This document shows, piece after piece, positions 11,137 to 19,528 of a stretch of 64,000 bases of DNA (its first letter is position 1; each line of letters opens with the position of its first letter). The stretch covers positions 62,001-126,000 of the forward strand of contig NZ_KB908084.1 of assembly GCF_000382345.1 (NCBI RefSeq). The letters are read 5' to 3'. This stretch comes from Massilia niastensis DSM 21313 (GTDB taxonomy: Bacteria; Pseudomonadota; Gammaproteobacteria; Burkholderiales; Burkholderiaceae_D). A program made the position numbers and the translations under genes. The notes under the pieces were generated by a model. That model searched no databases and had not been told where the DNA came from. It was given only the letters and a program-made list of their open reading frames with translations.

Positions 11137-14100
11137 ATGTCTGAACAGAGTAACAAGCCTGCGCCACCGGCGGCGCGCGTCGCTGCTTCCCCAACTTCCG
11201 CATCCACTGGCGAGCCTCGGCGCCGCACGGAGGGTGAGCCGCGTGCGCCGATGACGCAGGCCCGCGAGGGCGAACCGCAGGCGAAAGGCGAGCGCCGCAG
11301 CGGCGGACCACGCGCCGCCGGCGACCGGCAGCGCGAGCGCCCGCGCAGGCAGGAACATGCGCGCGACGAAGAGCGCGCGCCGCGGGAGCGCAATCCGCTG
11401 CCGCCGATCGTCTTCCCCGAAGACCTGCCGGTCTCGGGCCGCCGCGCGGAGATCGCGAAGGCGGTCAGCGAGAACCAGGTGGTCATCGTGTCCGGCGAGA
11501 CCGGCTCGGGCAAGACCACCCAGCTGCCGAAGATCTGCCTGGAGCTGGGCCGCGGCAGCAAGGGCCTGATCGGCCACACCCAGCCGCGCCGTATCGCGGC
11601 CTCGTCGACCGCCAAGCGCATCGCGCAGGAACTGGGTTCGCCGCTGGGCGAGCACGTGGGCTTCAAGGTGCGCTTCAACGACACCCTGCAGCGCGGCGCC
11701 TCGGTCAAGCTGATGACCGACGGCATCCTGCTGGCCGAGACCCAGACCGACCCGCTGCTCAGGGCCTACGACACGATCATCATCGACGAAGCGCACGAGC
11801 GCAGCCTGAACATCGACTTCCTGCTCGGCTACCTGAAGCAGCTGCTGCCGCGCCGTCCCGACCTGAAGATCATCATCACCTCGGCGACCATCGACGCCGA
11901 CCGCTTCGCGCGCCACTTCGGCACGCCGGAAAAGCCGGCGCCGGTGATCGAGGTCTCGGGCCGCCTGTACAAGGTCGAAGTGCGCTACCGCCCGGTGGAC
12001 CGCGATCCGGTCACGGGCGCCGGCGCGTCCAGGCCGGGCGAGCCGATGCCCAAGGCGCAGGCCGCGCGCGACAAGCGCGACCTGATGGACGCGGTGGTCG
12101 ACGGTGTCGATGAACTGTGCCGCATCGGCTCGGGCGACGTGCTGGTGTTCCTGCCGGGCGAACGCGAGATCCGCGACTGCGCCGAGGCGCTGCGCAAGCA
12201 CCATCCGCCGCATGTCGAGATCCTGCCGCTGTTCGCGCGCCTGTCGGTCGAGGAGCAGGACCGCGTGTTCCGCACCACGAACGCGCGCCGCATCGTGCTG
12301 GCCACCAACGTGGCCGAGACCTCGCTGACCGTGCCGGGCATCCGCTACGTGGTCGATACCGGCCTGGCGCGCGTGAAGCGCTACAGCTTCCGCAACAAGG
12401 TCGAGCAGCTCCAGATCGAACCGGTCGCGCAGTCGGCCGCCAACCAGCGCGCCGGCCGCTGCGGCCGCGTGGCCGACGGCGTCTGCATCCGCCTGTACGA
12501 GGAAGACGACTTCCTCAAGCGCCCGAAATTCAGCGATCCGGAAATCCTGCGCTCGTCGCTGGCCTCGGTCATCCTGCGCATGAAGTCGCTGCGCCTGACG
12601 GACGTGGAGAGCTTCCCGTTCATCGAGGCGCCGCAGGGCCGCGCGATCGCCGACGGCTACCAGCTGCTGCAGGAAATCGGCGCGGTGGACGACACCAACG
12701 AGCTGACCCCGCTGGGCCGCAAGCTGGCCAAGCTGCCGCTCGACCCGCGCGTGGGCCGCATGATCCTGGCCGCGCTGGACAACGACTGCCTGAGCGAGAT
12801 GCTGATCGTGGCCTCGGCGCTGTCGACCCAGGACCCGCGCGACCGCCCGATCGAGTACCAGCAGCAGGCCGACGAGAAGCACAAGAAGTTCGCCGACGAG
12901 AAGTCCGAGTTCCTCAGCTACCTGAAGATCTGGAACTGGTTCGAGGACGCGATCGAGCACAAGAAGTCGAACCGGCTGCTGCAGGAGAACTGCCGCGCCA
13001 ACTTCCTGTCGCAGCTGCGCCTGCGCGAGTGGCGCGACGTGCATTCGCAGCTGCTCACCATCGTGCGCGAGCAGGGCTGGCGCCTGAACGAGACCGCGGC
13101 CACCTACGACCAGCTGCACCTGGCGCTGCTCACCGGCCTGCTCGGGAACATCGGCTTCAAGGCCGAGGACGAGCAGGGCGGCGTCTACCTGGGTGCGCGC
13201 GGCATCAAGTTCCACATCTGGCCGGGTTCGACCCTGGGCAAGAAGGCGGGACGCTGGGTGATGGCGGCCGAACTGGTCGAGACCACGCGCCTGTACGCGC
13301 GCACCATCGCGCAGATCCAGCCCGAGTGGATCGAGAAGATCGGCGGCCACCTGCTGAAGAAATCCTGGGGCGAGCCGCGCTGGGAAAAGAAACAGGCGCA
13401 GGTGACGGCGCTCGAGCGCGCGACCCTGTACGGCATCGTCGTGTACAGCAACCGCCGCATCAACTACAGCCAGCACAACCCGGTCGAGGCGCGCGAGATC
13501 TTCATCCGCGACGCCCTGGTGGCGGGCGACTACGAGACCCGCGCCCCGTTCTTCGCCCACAACCACAAGCTGGTGAAGGAGATCGAGAACCTCGAGCACA
13601 AGTCGCGCCGTCTCGACGTGCTGGTGGACGAGCAGCTGATCGCCGCCTTCTACGACAAGGAAATCCCGACCAGCGTGGTGAATGGCGCCGGTTTCGAGAA
13701 GTGGTACAAGGATGCGTCGCGCGACAACCCGAAGCTGCTCTACCTGAACCGCGAAGAGCTGATGCGCCACGAGGCGGCCGGCGTCACCACCGAGCTGTTC
13801 CCGAAGACGATGACCGTCACCGGCATCGAGATGGGCCTGTCGTACCACTTCGAGCCGGGCAGCGTGCGCGATGGCGTGACGCTGGCGGTGCCGCTGTTCG
13901 CGCTGAACCAGATTCCGCAGGAGCGCGCGGGCTGGCTGGTGCCGGGCATGCTGAAGGAGAAGGTGCACCTGCTGCTGAAATCCCTGCCGCAGAAGCTGCG
14001 CCGCCATTGCGTGCCGCTGCCGGAGTATGCGGCGCGCTTCGTCGAGCGCGTCGAGGCGAAGCTGAATTTCGGCCGTGGCGACCTGGTCGACATGCTGATC

Positions 14101-15279
14101 GCGGACATCCGCGCCCAGACCGGCATCGCCGTGCTGACCGGCGACTTCAAGCTGGAGACCCTGCCGGCCCACCTGTCCATGAATTTCAAGGTGATCGACG
14201 AGCACGGGCGCCAGCTCGACATGGGACGCAACCTGGCGACCCTGCAGGCCGAACTGGGCGGGCAGGCGCGCCAGAGCTTCCAGAAGATGGCCGAGGTGAA
14301 GCCGGCGGCGGCGCCCGGCAAGCTGCAGCCCGCGCAGGCGCCGGCCGCAGCGGCGCCTGCCGCCAGGGGCAAGGGCGGCGCGCAGCCTGCCGCCGCGCCG
14401 GCCGCGACCGCCGCACCGGCAGCGCCGAGCGCGCATACGGGCTTGACTGGCTGGACCTTCGGCGAGCTGCCCGAGCTGCTGGAGATCACGCAAGGCAAGC
14501 TGACCCTGATCGGTTTCCCGGCCCTGGTCGACAAGGGCACGCACTGCGACCTGGAAGTGTTCGACGACCCGAACGTGGCGGCGCGCATCCACCGCATCGG
14601 CCTGCGCCGCCTGTTCGCGCTGCAGTTCAAGGACCAGCTGAAGTTCGCGGAAAAGAACATCCCTGGCCTGCAGGGGATGGGCATGCAGTTCATGAACATC
14701 GGTTCGCAGGAAGACCTGCGCGACCAGATCATCGCCAAGGCGATCGACATCGCCTGCCTGCAGGATCCGCTCCCTGTCGATGCCGCCTCGTTCAACAAGC
14801 GCAAGGATGAGGGCAAGGGCCGCATCGGCCTCCTGATCAATGAGGTTGCGCGCCTGGCGGGGCAGGTCCTGGCCGAGTACCACGGCATGCCGAAGCGCCT
14901 GCAAAGCCTGCCGCAGCCGGTGGCGGCGGACATCCAGTCGCAGTTGCAGGGACTGGTGCACAAGCGCTTCATCGCGGACAACGAGTACAGCCAGCTGTCG
15001 CACTTCCCGCGCTACCTGAAGGCGATCAACGTGCGCCTGGAGAAGCTGCGCGGCAATCCGTCGCGCGATGCGCAGCTGATGGCCGAATGGCAGAACGCGG
15101 CCAGCCAGTTCCAGCGCACGCTGAAGAACCTGGCGGGCAAGAACAATGATCCGCGCATGATCGAGTTCCGCTGGATGCTGGAAGAGTTGCGGGTGTCGCT
15201 GTTCGCGCAGGAGCTGCGCACGCCGATGCCGGTGTCGGCCAAGCGCCTGCAGAAGGTGTGGGAGTCGATGCTGCGCTAG
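11137..15279 (+). CDS. hrpA: ATP-dependent RNA helicase HrpA
   Basis: 1380 aa DEAH-box helicase. After a basic, low-complexity N-terminus (about 85 aa) come Walker A GETGSGKTTQ, DEAH in IIIDEAHERSLNID, the SAT motif ITSATID, and motif VI QRAGRCGRVADG. The helicase-associated and OB-like regions and the long C-terminal DUF3418 extension typical of HrpA follow. An Ala/Pro-rich insert (about residues 1055-1100) is a lineage-specific linker. HrpA proteins act on mRNA and on stalled or collided ribosomes. The gene is monocistronic, with a terminator 7 nt after the stop. Confidence 0.95.
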   Translation: MSEQSNKPAPPAARVAASPTSASTGEPRRRTEGEPRAPMTQAREGEPQAKGERRSGGPRAAGDRQRERPRRQEHARDEERAPRERNPLPPIVFPEDLPVSGRRAEIAKAVSENQVVIVSGETGSGKTTQLPKICLELGRGSKGLIGHTQPRRIAASSTAKRIAQELGSPLGEHVGFKVRFNDTLQRGASVKLMTDGILLAETQTDPLLRAYDTIIIDEAHERSLNIDFLLGYLKQLLPRRPDLKIIITSATIDADRFARHFGTPEKPAPVIEVSGRLYKVEVRYRPVDRDPVTGAGASRPGEPMPKAQAARDKRDLMDAVVDGVDELCRIGSGDVLVFLPGEREIRDCAEALRKHHPPHVEILPLFARLSVEEQDRVFRTTNARRIVLATNVAETSLTVPGIRYVVDTGLARVKRYSFRNKVEQLQIEPVAQSAANQRAGRCGRVADGVCIRLYEEDDFLKRPKFSDPEILRSSLASVILRMKSLRLTDVESFPFIEAPQGRAIADGYQLLQEIGAVDDTNELTPLGRKLAKLPLDPRVGRMILAALDNDCLSEMLIVASALSTQDPRDRPIEYQQQADEKHKKFADEKSEFLSYLKIWNWFEDAIEHKKSNRLLQENCRANFLSQLRLREWRDVHSQLLTIVREQGWRLNETAATYDQLHLALLTGLLGNIGFKAEDEQGGVYLGARGIKFHIWPGSTLGKKAGRWVMAAELVETTRLYARTIAQIQPEWIEKIGGHLLKKSWGEPRWEKKQAQVTALERATLYGIVVYSNRRINYSQHNPVEAREIFIRDALVAGDYETRAPFFAHNHKLVKEIENLEHKSRRLDVLVDEQLIAAFYDKEIPTSVVNGAGFEKWYKDASRDNPKLLYLNREELMRHEAAGVTTELFPKTMTVTGIEMGLSYHFEPGSVRDGVTLAVPLFALNQIPQERAGWLVPGMLKEKVHLLLKSLPQKLRRHCVPLPEYAARFVERVEAKLNFGRGDLVDMLIADIRAQTGIAVLTGDFKLETLPAHLSMNFKVIDEHGRQLDMGRNLATLQAELGGQARQSFQKMAEVKPAAAPGKLQPAQAPAAAAPAARGKGGAQPAAAPAATAAPAAPSAHTGLTGWTFGELPELLEITQGKLTLIGFPALVDKGTHCDLEVFDDPNVAARIHRIGLRRLFALQFKDQLKFAEKNIPGLQGMGMQFMNIGSQEDLRDQIIAKAIDIACLQDPLPVDAASFNKRKDEGKGRIGLLINEVARLAGQVLAEYHGMPKRLQSLPQPVAADIQSQLQGLVHKRFIADNEYSQLSHFPRYLKAINVRLEKLRGNPSRDAQLMAEWQNAASQFQRTLKNLAGKNNDPRMIEFRWMLEELRVSLFAQELRTPMPVSAKRLQKVWESMLR

Positions 15280-15285
15280 ACAGGA

Positions 15286-15322
15286 AAACGGGTGGCCGGG
15301 CAAGCGCCCGCACCACCCGTTT
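15286..15322. terminator. Terminator between hrpA and the PRC-barrel gene
   Basis: Inverted repeat AAACGGGTGG/CCACCCGTTT with a loop of about 17 nt, directly after the hrpA stop and facing the stop of the convergent PRC-barrel gene. The A/T-ended stem suits termination in both directions. Confidence 0.7.
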
Positions 15323-15337
15323 GCTTGTGACGGCTGC

Positions 15338-16120
15338 TTAGCCGATGTTGCTGCCCCTGATATGACTCAGGTTCTTGTCATCGCCCAGGTTGTCCGGACG
15401 TGGATCGAGGCTGCCGGCCTTCCCGTATTCGGTCGACGAACCGCCGGCGCCCGAGCCCAGCGACGAGCTTCCCGAGCCCGCTGCGGTGCCCGAACCCGCG
15501 CTGCCGCCGAGGGCGCTGCTGCCCCCGCCTGCGCCCGATCCCAGGTTGCTGCCGGCGCCGCCCACGCCCGAGCTGCCGCCCAGGTCGCTGCTGCCGGCCG
15601 AGCCGGCGCCCATGCCTGAACCCATGCCCGAGCCCATCCTCGAGCCTGTGCTCGTGCCGCTCCCGCCGCCGACCAGGCCGCCCATCGGGGCAACCGGCCC
15701 CATGCTCGGAGCGCCCGGACGATCAGGGTCGGTGCCGTAGAAGCTGTGGACACCGCTTGCCCAGCCCATGTCGCTCATGTTCGGCCATGCGTCCGCATCG
15801 AAGCCGGGAGCGGTTTGCAGGCGCTCCTTGTCGACATCCAGCACGAAGCGGTGGTTGACGGTATCGAGGTGCAAGGCCTGCCAGGGCACGGCGAACAGCT
15901 TTTCACCCATGCCGAGGAAGCCGCCGAAAGACAGCACGGCATAGGCCACCTGGCCGGTCTGCATGTCGAGCATGATTTCCTTGATGTCGCCGAGATCTTC
16001 CTCTGCGGCATTAACGACGCCATCGCCGATCAGCGTGTTGGCGCCCATCAGTGCGGGGCCGGGACCTGCATGTCGGGAGTCTTTGTACATCCCATATTTG
16101 TCACGATCTGCGTAGCTCAT
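15338..16120 (-). CDS. PRC-barrel domain protein with Gly/Ser-rich tail
   Basis: 260 aa. Start MSYADRDKYG follows a strong ribosome site GGAGGATGCC. Residues about 20-105 form a PRC-barrel (TLIGDGVVNAAEEDLGDIKEIMLDMQTGQVAYAVLSFGG), a small beta-barrel found in photosynthetic reaction centre H subunits, RimM and many stress-related proteins. The C-terminal half is a low-complexity Gly/Ser/Ala/Met tail with SGMGSG-type repeats and is likely disordered. No signal peptide is seen. Related proteins are often stress-induced, but a function cannot be assigned here. Confidence 0.8.
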   Translation of the reverse strand: MSYADRDKYGMYKDSRHAGPGPALMGANTLIGDGVVNAAEEDLGDIKEIMLDMQTGQVAYAVLSFGGFLGMGEKLFAVPWQALHLDTVNHRFVLDVDKERLQTAPGFDADAWPNMSDMGWASGVHSFYGTDPDRPGAPSMGPVAPMGGLVGGGSGTSTGSRMGSGMGSGMGAGSAGSSDLGGSSGVGGAGSNLGSGAGGGSSALGGSAGSGTAAGSGSSSLGSGAGGSSTEYGKAGSLDPRPDNLGDDKNLSHIRGSNIG

Positions 16121-16328
16121 GGCATCCTCCTGTTCGGTTGATTTGCCACCGCAACGCAACAAACCACCTTGATAAGGCAGCCTGCAACATTGCTGTAACA
16201 ATGATATGGCTCAATCGAAGTAAGGGGCGCGCGTTAGTAATGGATCAGATGTTGCGCTATGCGAGGTAGCGCACAGAACTGAACAACAAGCGTGTCTATT
16301 GTGATAAGAAACTTCGGAGACCATAAAA

Positions 16329-16436
16329 ATGACGATCACTTCGCGTTGCAACTATGGCGGGACGCTGGGCAAACTGATCCGTACCCGTTCCCTGTCCACC
16401 CTGTTTGCGCGCCTGCGCTGGCTGCATAGCCGCTGA
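16329..16436 (+). CDS. Possible 35-aa basic small protein
   Basis: ATG to TGA open frame of 35 codons, rich in Arg and Leu (ends LFARLRWLHSR), with a GGAG about 10 nt upstream. It is followed by a GC-rich inverted repeat (GGGTTCGCCGAACCC, about 16448-16462) that could be a terminator. No homology is recognised and coding is uncertain. Confidence 0.3.
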   Translation: MTITSRCNYGGTLGKLIRTRSLSTLFARLRWLHSR

Positions 16437-16494
16437 CCGGCGCTCCGGGTTCGCCGAACCCGGGCCCTTCTCCGTTCAGGAGGCGCCGCTGCCA

Positions 16495-16615
16495 CTGCCA
16501 CACCATGGACGTGGCCGGCGGTATGGCGCGCCTCGTCCGACGCCAGCGTGACCAGGGCTGCCGCCAGTTCGGCCGGCCGGGACGCTTCATTGGCGACGAT
16601 TCTCCGACACTCCCC
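16495..16615 (-). pseudogene. Possible remnant of a short-chain dehydrogenase 3' end
   Basis: Minus-strand reading gives EASRPAELAAALVTLASDEA followed by RHTAGHVHGV, which resembles the C-terminal RPEEIAAAVLFLASDEASYVTGH region of classical SDR enzymes. No Rossmann motif or YxxxK site is present in the surrounding 415-nt gene-free stretch (16437-16851), so if real it is a short relic. The similarity is short and may be chance. Confidence 0.35.
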
Positions 16616-16851
16616 AGTTTTCCCTGCCTCTGGCCGCCCGACACCTGCAGCGGCGTCCACACCGAACCCGGCGCCTGCGATCTGGAACGATCGGATGCCG
16701 CTCTTGTCCAATTGACGAGCTCCAGCTGTTGGATGCCCCTTGTTCATGCATCGCGCTGATCTGTACGAGCGGCCTCTGCGCACCGGCGACTGGGCCGGTC
16801 AGGGCGAGTGAAGGCTTGCGAGGCGCCGTCAACGCACGAGCGCCGCTGGCA

Positions 16852-17727
16852 CTAAGGCTGGGAGCCGGGTGCCTGCCCCTCGGCCAGCGACTGCAGCGGC
16901 GCCGCTGGCGCGGTCGCCGCCAATCCCGGCGGCAGCGCAACCCGCACCGGCCGGCCGCTCGCGCCGGCCGAGGACAGCACATTCTCCTTCTGCTCCGGCG
17001 CGGCATTCCATACCGGCGCGGCGATGCCTTCGAAGACGGCTTTCAATTGCTGGCCCCAGCTGCTGCGCAATTGCTGGAAGTACTGGTTCTGTTCGTCGAT
17101 CGAGACGAAGCGCGTGACGGCCAGGCTGTCCTTCTCATAGACCAGCAGGTCGAGCGGCAGGCCGACCGAAATATTCGAACGCAAGGTCGAGTCCATCGAG
17201 ATCAGCGCGCACTTGGCGGCATCGTCGAGCGAGGTGTGCGGCGAGATGACGCGGTCGATGATCGGCTTGCCGTACTTGTCTTCGCCGATCTGGAAATACG
17301 GGTTTTCGTCGTGCGACTCGATGAAATTGCCGGCCGAGTACACGTAGAACAGGCGGCAGCGCTCGCCCGCGATCTGCCCGCCGAAGATCATGCTGATATT
17401 GAAGTCGACGCCGTGCTCGGCGAGCCTGGCGCCTTCCTGCTTGTGCACCGTGCGCACGGCTTCGCCGACGATGCGCGCCGCCTCGTACAGGTTCGGCGCG
17501 GTCCAGATGGTCGTGCCGTCGACGCCGGCGTGGCTGGCGATGATCTGGCGGACGGCCTGCGAGATCGACAGGTTACCCGCGGTCATCAGCACCATCATGC
17601 GCTCGCCCGGCTGCTCGAACACGCTCAGCTTGCGGAAGGTGCCGACCTGGTCGACCCCGGCGTTGGTGCGTGAATCTGCCAGGAATACCAGTCCCGCATC
17701 CAGGCGCATGCCTACACAATATGTCAT
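16852..17727 (-). CDS. Anbu proteasome-type protease
   Basis: 291 aa Ntn-hydrolase of the Anbu (ancestral beta subunit, COG3484) group. MTYCVGMRLDAGLVFLADSR gives Thr2 as the predicted nucleophile after Met removal; Asp18 and Lys33 occupy the positions of the proteasomal Asp17/Lys33 pair. The body (FNISMIFGGQIAG, NPYFQIGEDKYGKPIIDRV, KCALISMDSTLRSNISVGLP) is the conserved Anbu core, followed by an Ala/Pro-rich tail. Anbu forms ring or lock-washer assemblies, but its substrate is unknown. It is the last gene of a four-gene operon and starts 42 nt after the transglutaminase-like gene. Confidence 0.9.
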   Translation of the reverse strand: MTYCVGMRLDAGLVFLADSRTNAGVDQVGTFRKLSVFEQPGERMMVLMTAGNLSISQAVRQIIASHAGVDGTTIWTAPNLYEAARIVGEAVRTVHKQEGARLAEHGVDFNISMIFGGQIAGERCRLFYVYSAGNFIESHDENPYFQIGEDKYGKPIIDRVISPHTSLDDAAKCALISMDSTLRSNISVGLPLDLLVYEKDSLAVTRFVSIDEQNQYFQQLRSSWGQQLKAVFEGIAAPVWNAAPEQKENVLSSAGASGRPVRVALPPGLAATAPAAPLQSLAEGQAPGSQP

Positions 17728-17769
17728 TGCATGTTTACTCGGTGATCAGGTCCGTTCCATTCTACATGG

Positions 17770-18582
17770 CTACTGGACGGGCACGATCAGGGCTTCGACG
17801 CTCATGGTTTCGCCGCCGCCGCCGCGGCGCATGCCGCGTACCGGCGCCGCCGATTCATAGTCGCGTCCGATTGCTAGTCGGCAATAAGACTGGGTCATCA
17901 GCCGGTTGTGGGTGACGTCGATGCTGATCCAGCCCGAGAAATCCTCGTCCTCGACCCAGGCGTCGACCCAGGCATGGCTGGCCGCATGCCCGGTCGATTC
18001 CGGATCGATATAGCCCGAGACATAGCGTGCCGGAACGCCGCGCGCGTGGCAGCAGGCCAGGAAGATGTGGGCATGGTCCTGGCAGACGCCGGCTCCCAGG
18101 ATCATGGCGTCGCCCGCCGTGCTGAACACATCGGTCGCACCACTGCGATACGTGACCGCACCGTGGATGTGCGAAGCCAGTTTCATCAGGTCGGCGGTGC
18201 CGATCCGGGCGCCGGGCGGCGGCAGGCAATGCCCGGCGACGTCGGCCAGCATCGGCGTCGGCTGGGTCAGGTGGGTCGGCACCGTGAAGATCAGCGGCGA
18301 CAGGCTGTCGGCGCCCTGCAGGCGGCCTCCATGCAGCGCGGTGGTCGCCACCACGCCTTCGACCAGGATGCGCACCGCGTCGTGCGCTTCGTTGACCGTC
18401 AGCATGTGCGAGAAATTGCCATACGCATCCGTATAGGAGGAACAATGACCTGGCGTCGAGATCTTCCAGGACAGGACATGCTGCTGCGCTTCGCCGCGCG
18501 GTGTCAGGTGCAATTGCTCGATGCTATAGGCCTGGGCCTGGGTGTAGCGGTACAGGGTTTCGTGGCGGATGGACAGGTGCAT
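17770..18582 (-). CDS. Transglutaminase-like protein (Anbu operon)
   Basis: 270 aa. The N-terminal segment (MHLSIRHETLYRYTQ) is the BTLCP-type N-terminal region; the transglutaminase-like core has the Cys in GAGVCQDHAHIFLACCHARG, the His in HAASHAWVDAWVE and the Asp in WISIDVTHN, giving a complete Cys-His-Asp triad. Such proteins act as cysteine peptidases or amide-bond transferases. Its ATG sits one base after the alpha-E stop, so the genes are coupled. In this operon type it is thought to work with the ATP-grasp and alpha-E partners on a peptide substrate; that role is inferred. Confidence 0.9.
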   Translation of the reverse strand: MHLSIRHETLYRYTQAQAYSIEQLHLTPRGEAQQHVLSWKISTPGHCSSYTDAYGNFSHMLTVNEAHDAVRILVEGVVATTALHGGRLQGADSLSPLIFTVPTHLTQPTPMLADVAGHCLPPPGARIGTADLMKLASHIHGAVTYRSGATDVFSTAGDAMILGAGVCQDHAHIFLACCHARGVPARYVSGYIDPESTGHAASHAWVDAWVEDEDFSGWISIDVTHNRLMTQSYCRLAIGRDYESAAPVRGMRRGGGGETMSVEALIVPVQ

Positions 18583-18583
18583 G

Positions 18584-19528
18584 TCAGGCTCCCAGGGGCA
18601 CGAGGAAATCGCGGCTGATGCCGTTGCCGAGCGCGTAGATGTTTTCCATGAAGGCGCCCAGGGTATCGTCGATGCCGGCGGCGAGGATGTCTTCGATGCG
18701 CGCGAACTGCAGCTCCGCGTGCATCTTGCCGGCCAGCCGCTCGGTCTCGCTGGAGACATCGTTGCGCACCGCCTTCAGGTTGGCCACGACCTGGGCCATG
18801 CAGGCCAGCAGCGAGCGCGGCATGTCGGCGCGCAGCATCAGCAATTCGGCCACCCGCGAGGGCGTGACCGAATCGCGGTACACCTTGCGGTAGGTCTCGA
18901 AGCCCGCCACCGAGCGCAGCAGGGCGGACCAGTAATAGAATTCGCGCTGGGTGAGCATGTCGTGGGTGGCGCTGCTCTTGGCGCCGTGGTACTTCACGTC
19001 GAGCAGGCGCGCGGTGTTGTCGGCCCGTTCGAGGAAGGTGCCGAGGCGGATGAAGACCAGGGCCTCGTCGTCCAGCATGGTGCCGACGGTGACGCCGCGC
19101 GACAGGTGGCAGCGGTGCTTGACCCAGTCGAAGAAGGCGCTCGGGTCGCCGTCCACGGCGGCGCGCTCGCGCAATTCGATCCAGGTCGCGTTCTGGGTTT
19201 CCCATACCTCGGTGGTCAGGACCCCGCGCACGGCGCGGGCGTTCTCGCGCGCCGCCGTCAGGCAGGACACGATCGAGGACGGGTTGCCCGGATCGGTGGC
19301 CATGAAGGCCAGCACGTTCTTCGCATCGAGGACGGCGTGGCGGGCGTCGAAGGCGGCGCGCAATTCCGAGATGCCGAGCATGGCGCGCCAGGCCTGCCCG
19401 GTATCGAAGGCCGACTGCGGCAGCATCGAGGTCTGCACCGCCACATCGAGCATGCGCGCGGTATTCTCGGCGCGCTCGGTATAGCGCGCCATCCAGTACA
19501 AGTGGTCTGCGGTCCGGCTGAGCATCAT
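18584..19528 (-). CDS. Alpha-E domain protein (Anbu operon)
   Basis: 314 aa all-helical alpha-E family protein, recognised by MLSRTADHLYWMARYTERAE at the N-terminus and the internal repeat of that element at FIRLGTFLERADNTARLLDV. The start ATGATG overlaps the ATP-grasp stop (ATGA), so translation is coupled. Alpha-E proteins almost always accompany circularly permuted ATP-grasp proteins and are presumed partners; no enzymatic activity is established. Confidence 0.9.
   Translation of the reverse strand: MMLSRTADHLYWMARYTERAENTARMLDVAVQTSMLPQSAFDTGQAWRAMLGISELRAAFDARHAVLDAKNVLAFMATDPGNPSSIVSCLTAARENARAVRGVLTTEVWETQNATWIELRERAAVDGDPSAFFDWVKHRCHLSRGVTVGTMLDDEALVFIRLGTFLERADNTARLLDVKYHGAKSSATHDMLTQREFYYWSALLRSVAGFETYRKVYRDSVTPSRVAELLMLRADMPRSLLACMAQVVANLKAVRNDVSSETERLAGKMHAELQFARIEDILAAGIDDTLGAFMENIYALGNGISRDFLVPLGA

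Noticed and set aside
11091-11726. N-terminal extension of argA by about 215 residues
   Set aside because: It overlaps hrpA on the other strand, and the normal ArgA N-terminus begins at MENPTQ.
11134-15303. Open frame of 1389 codons on the minus strand, opposite hrpA
   Set aside because: It mirrors hrpA exactly, is rich in Arg/Gln/His/Val typical of antisense frames in GC-rich genes, and has no domain or ribosome site.
15380-15700. Repeats inside the PRC-barrel gene as a CRISPR or tandem array
   Set aside because: They are degenerate codon repeats for a Gly/Ser/Met-rich tail, without regular spacers.
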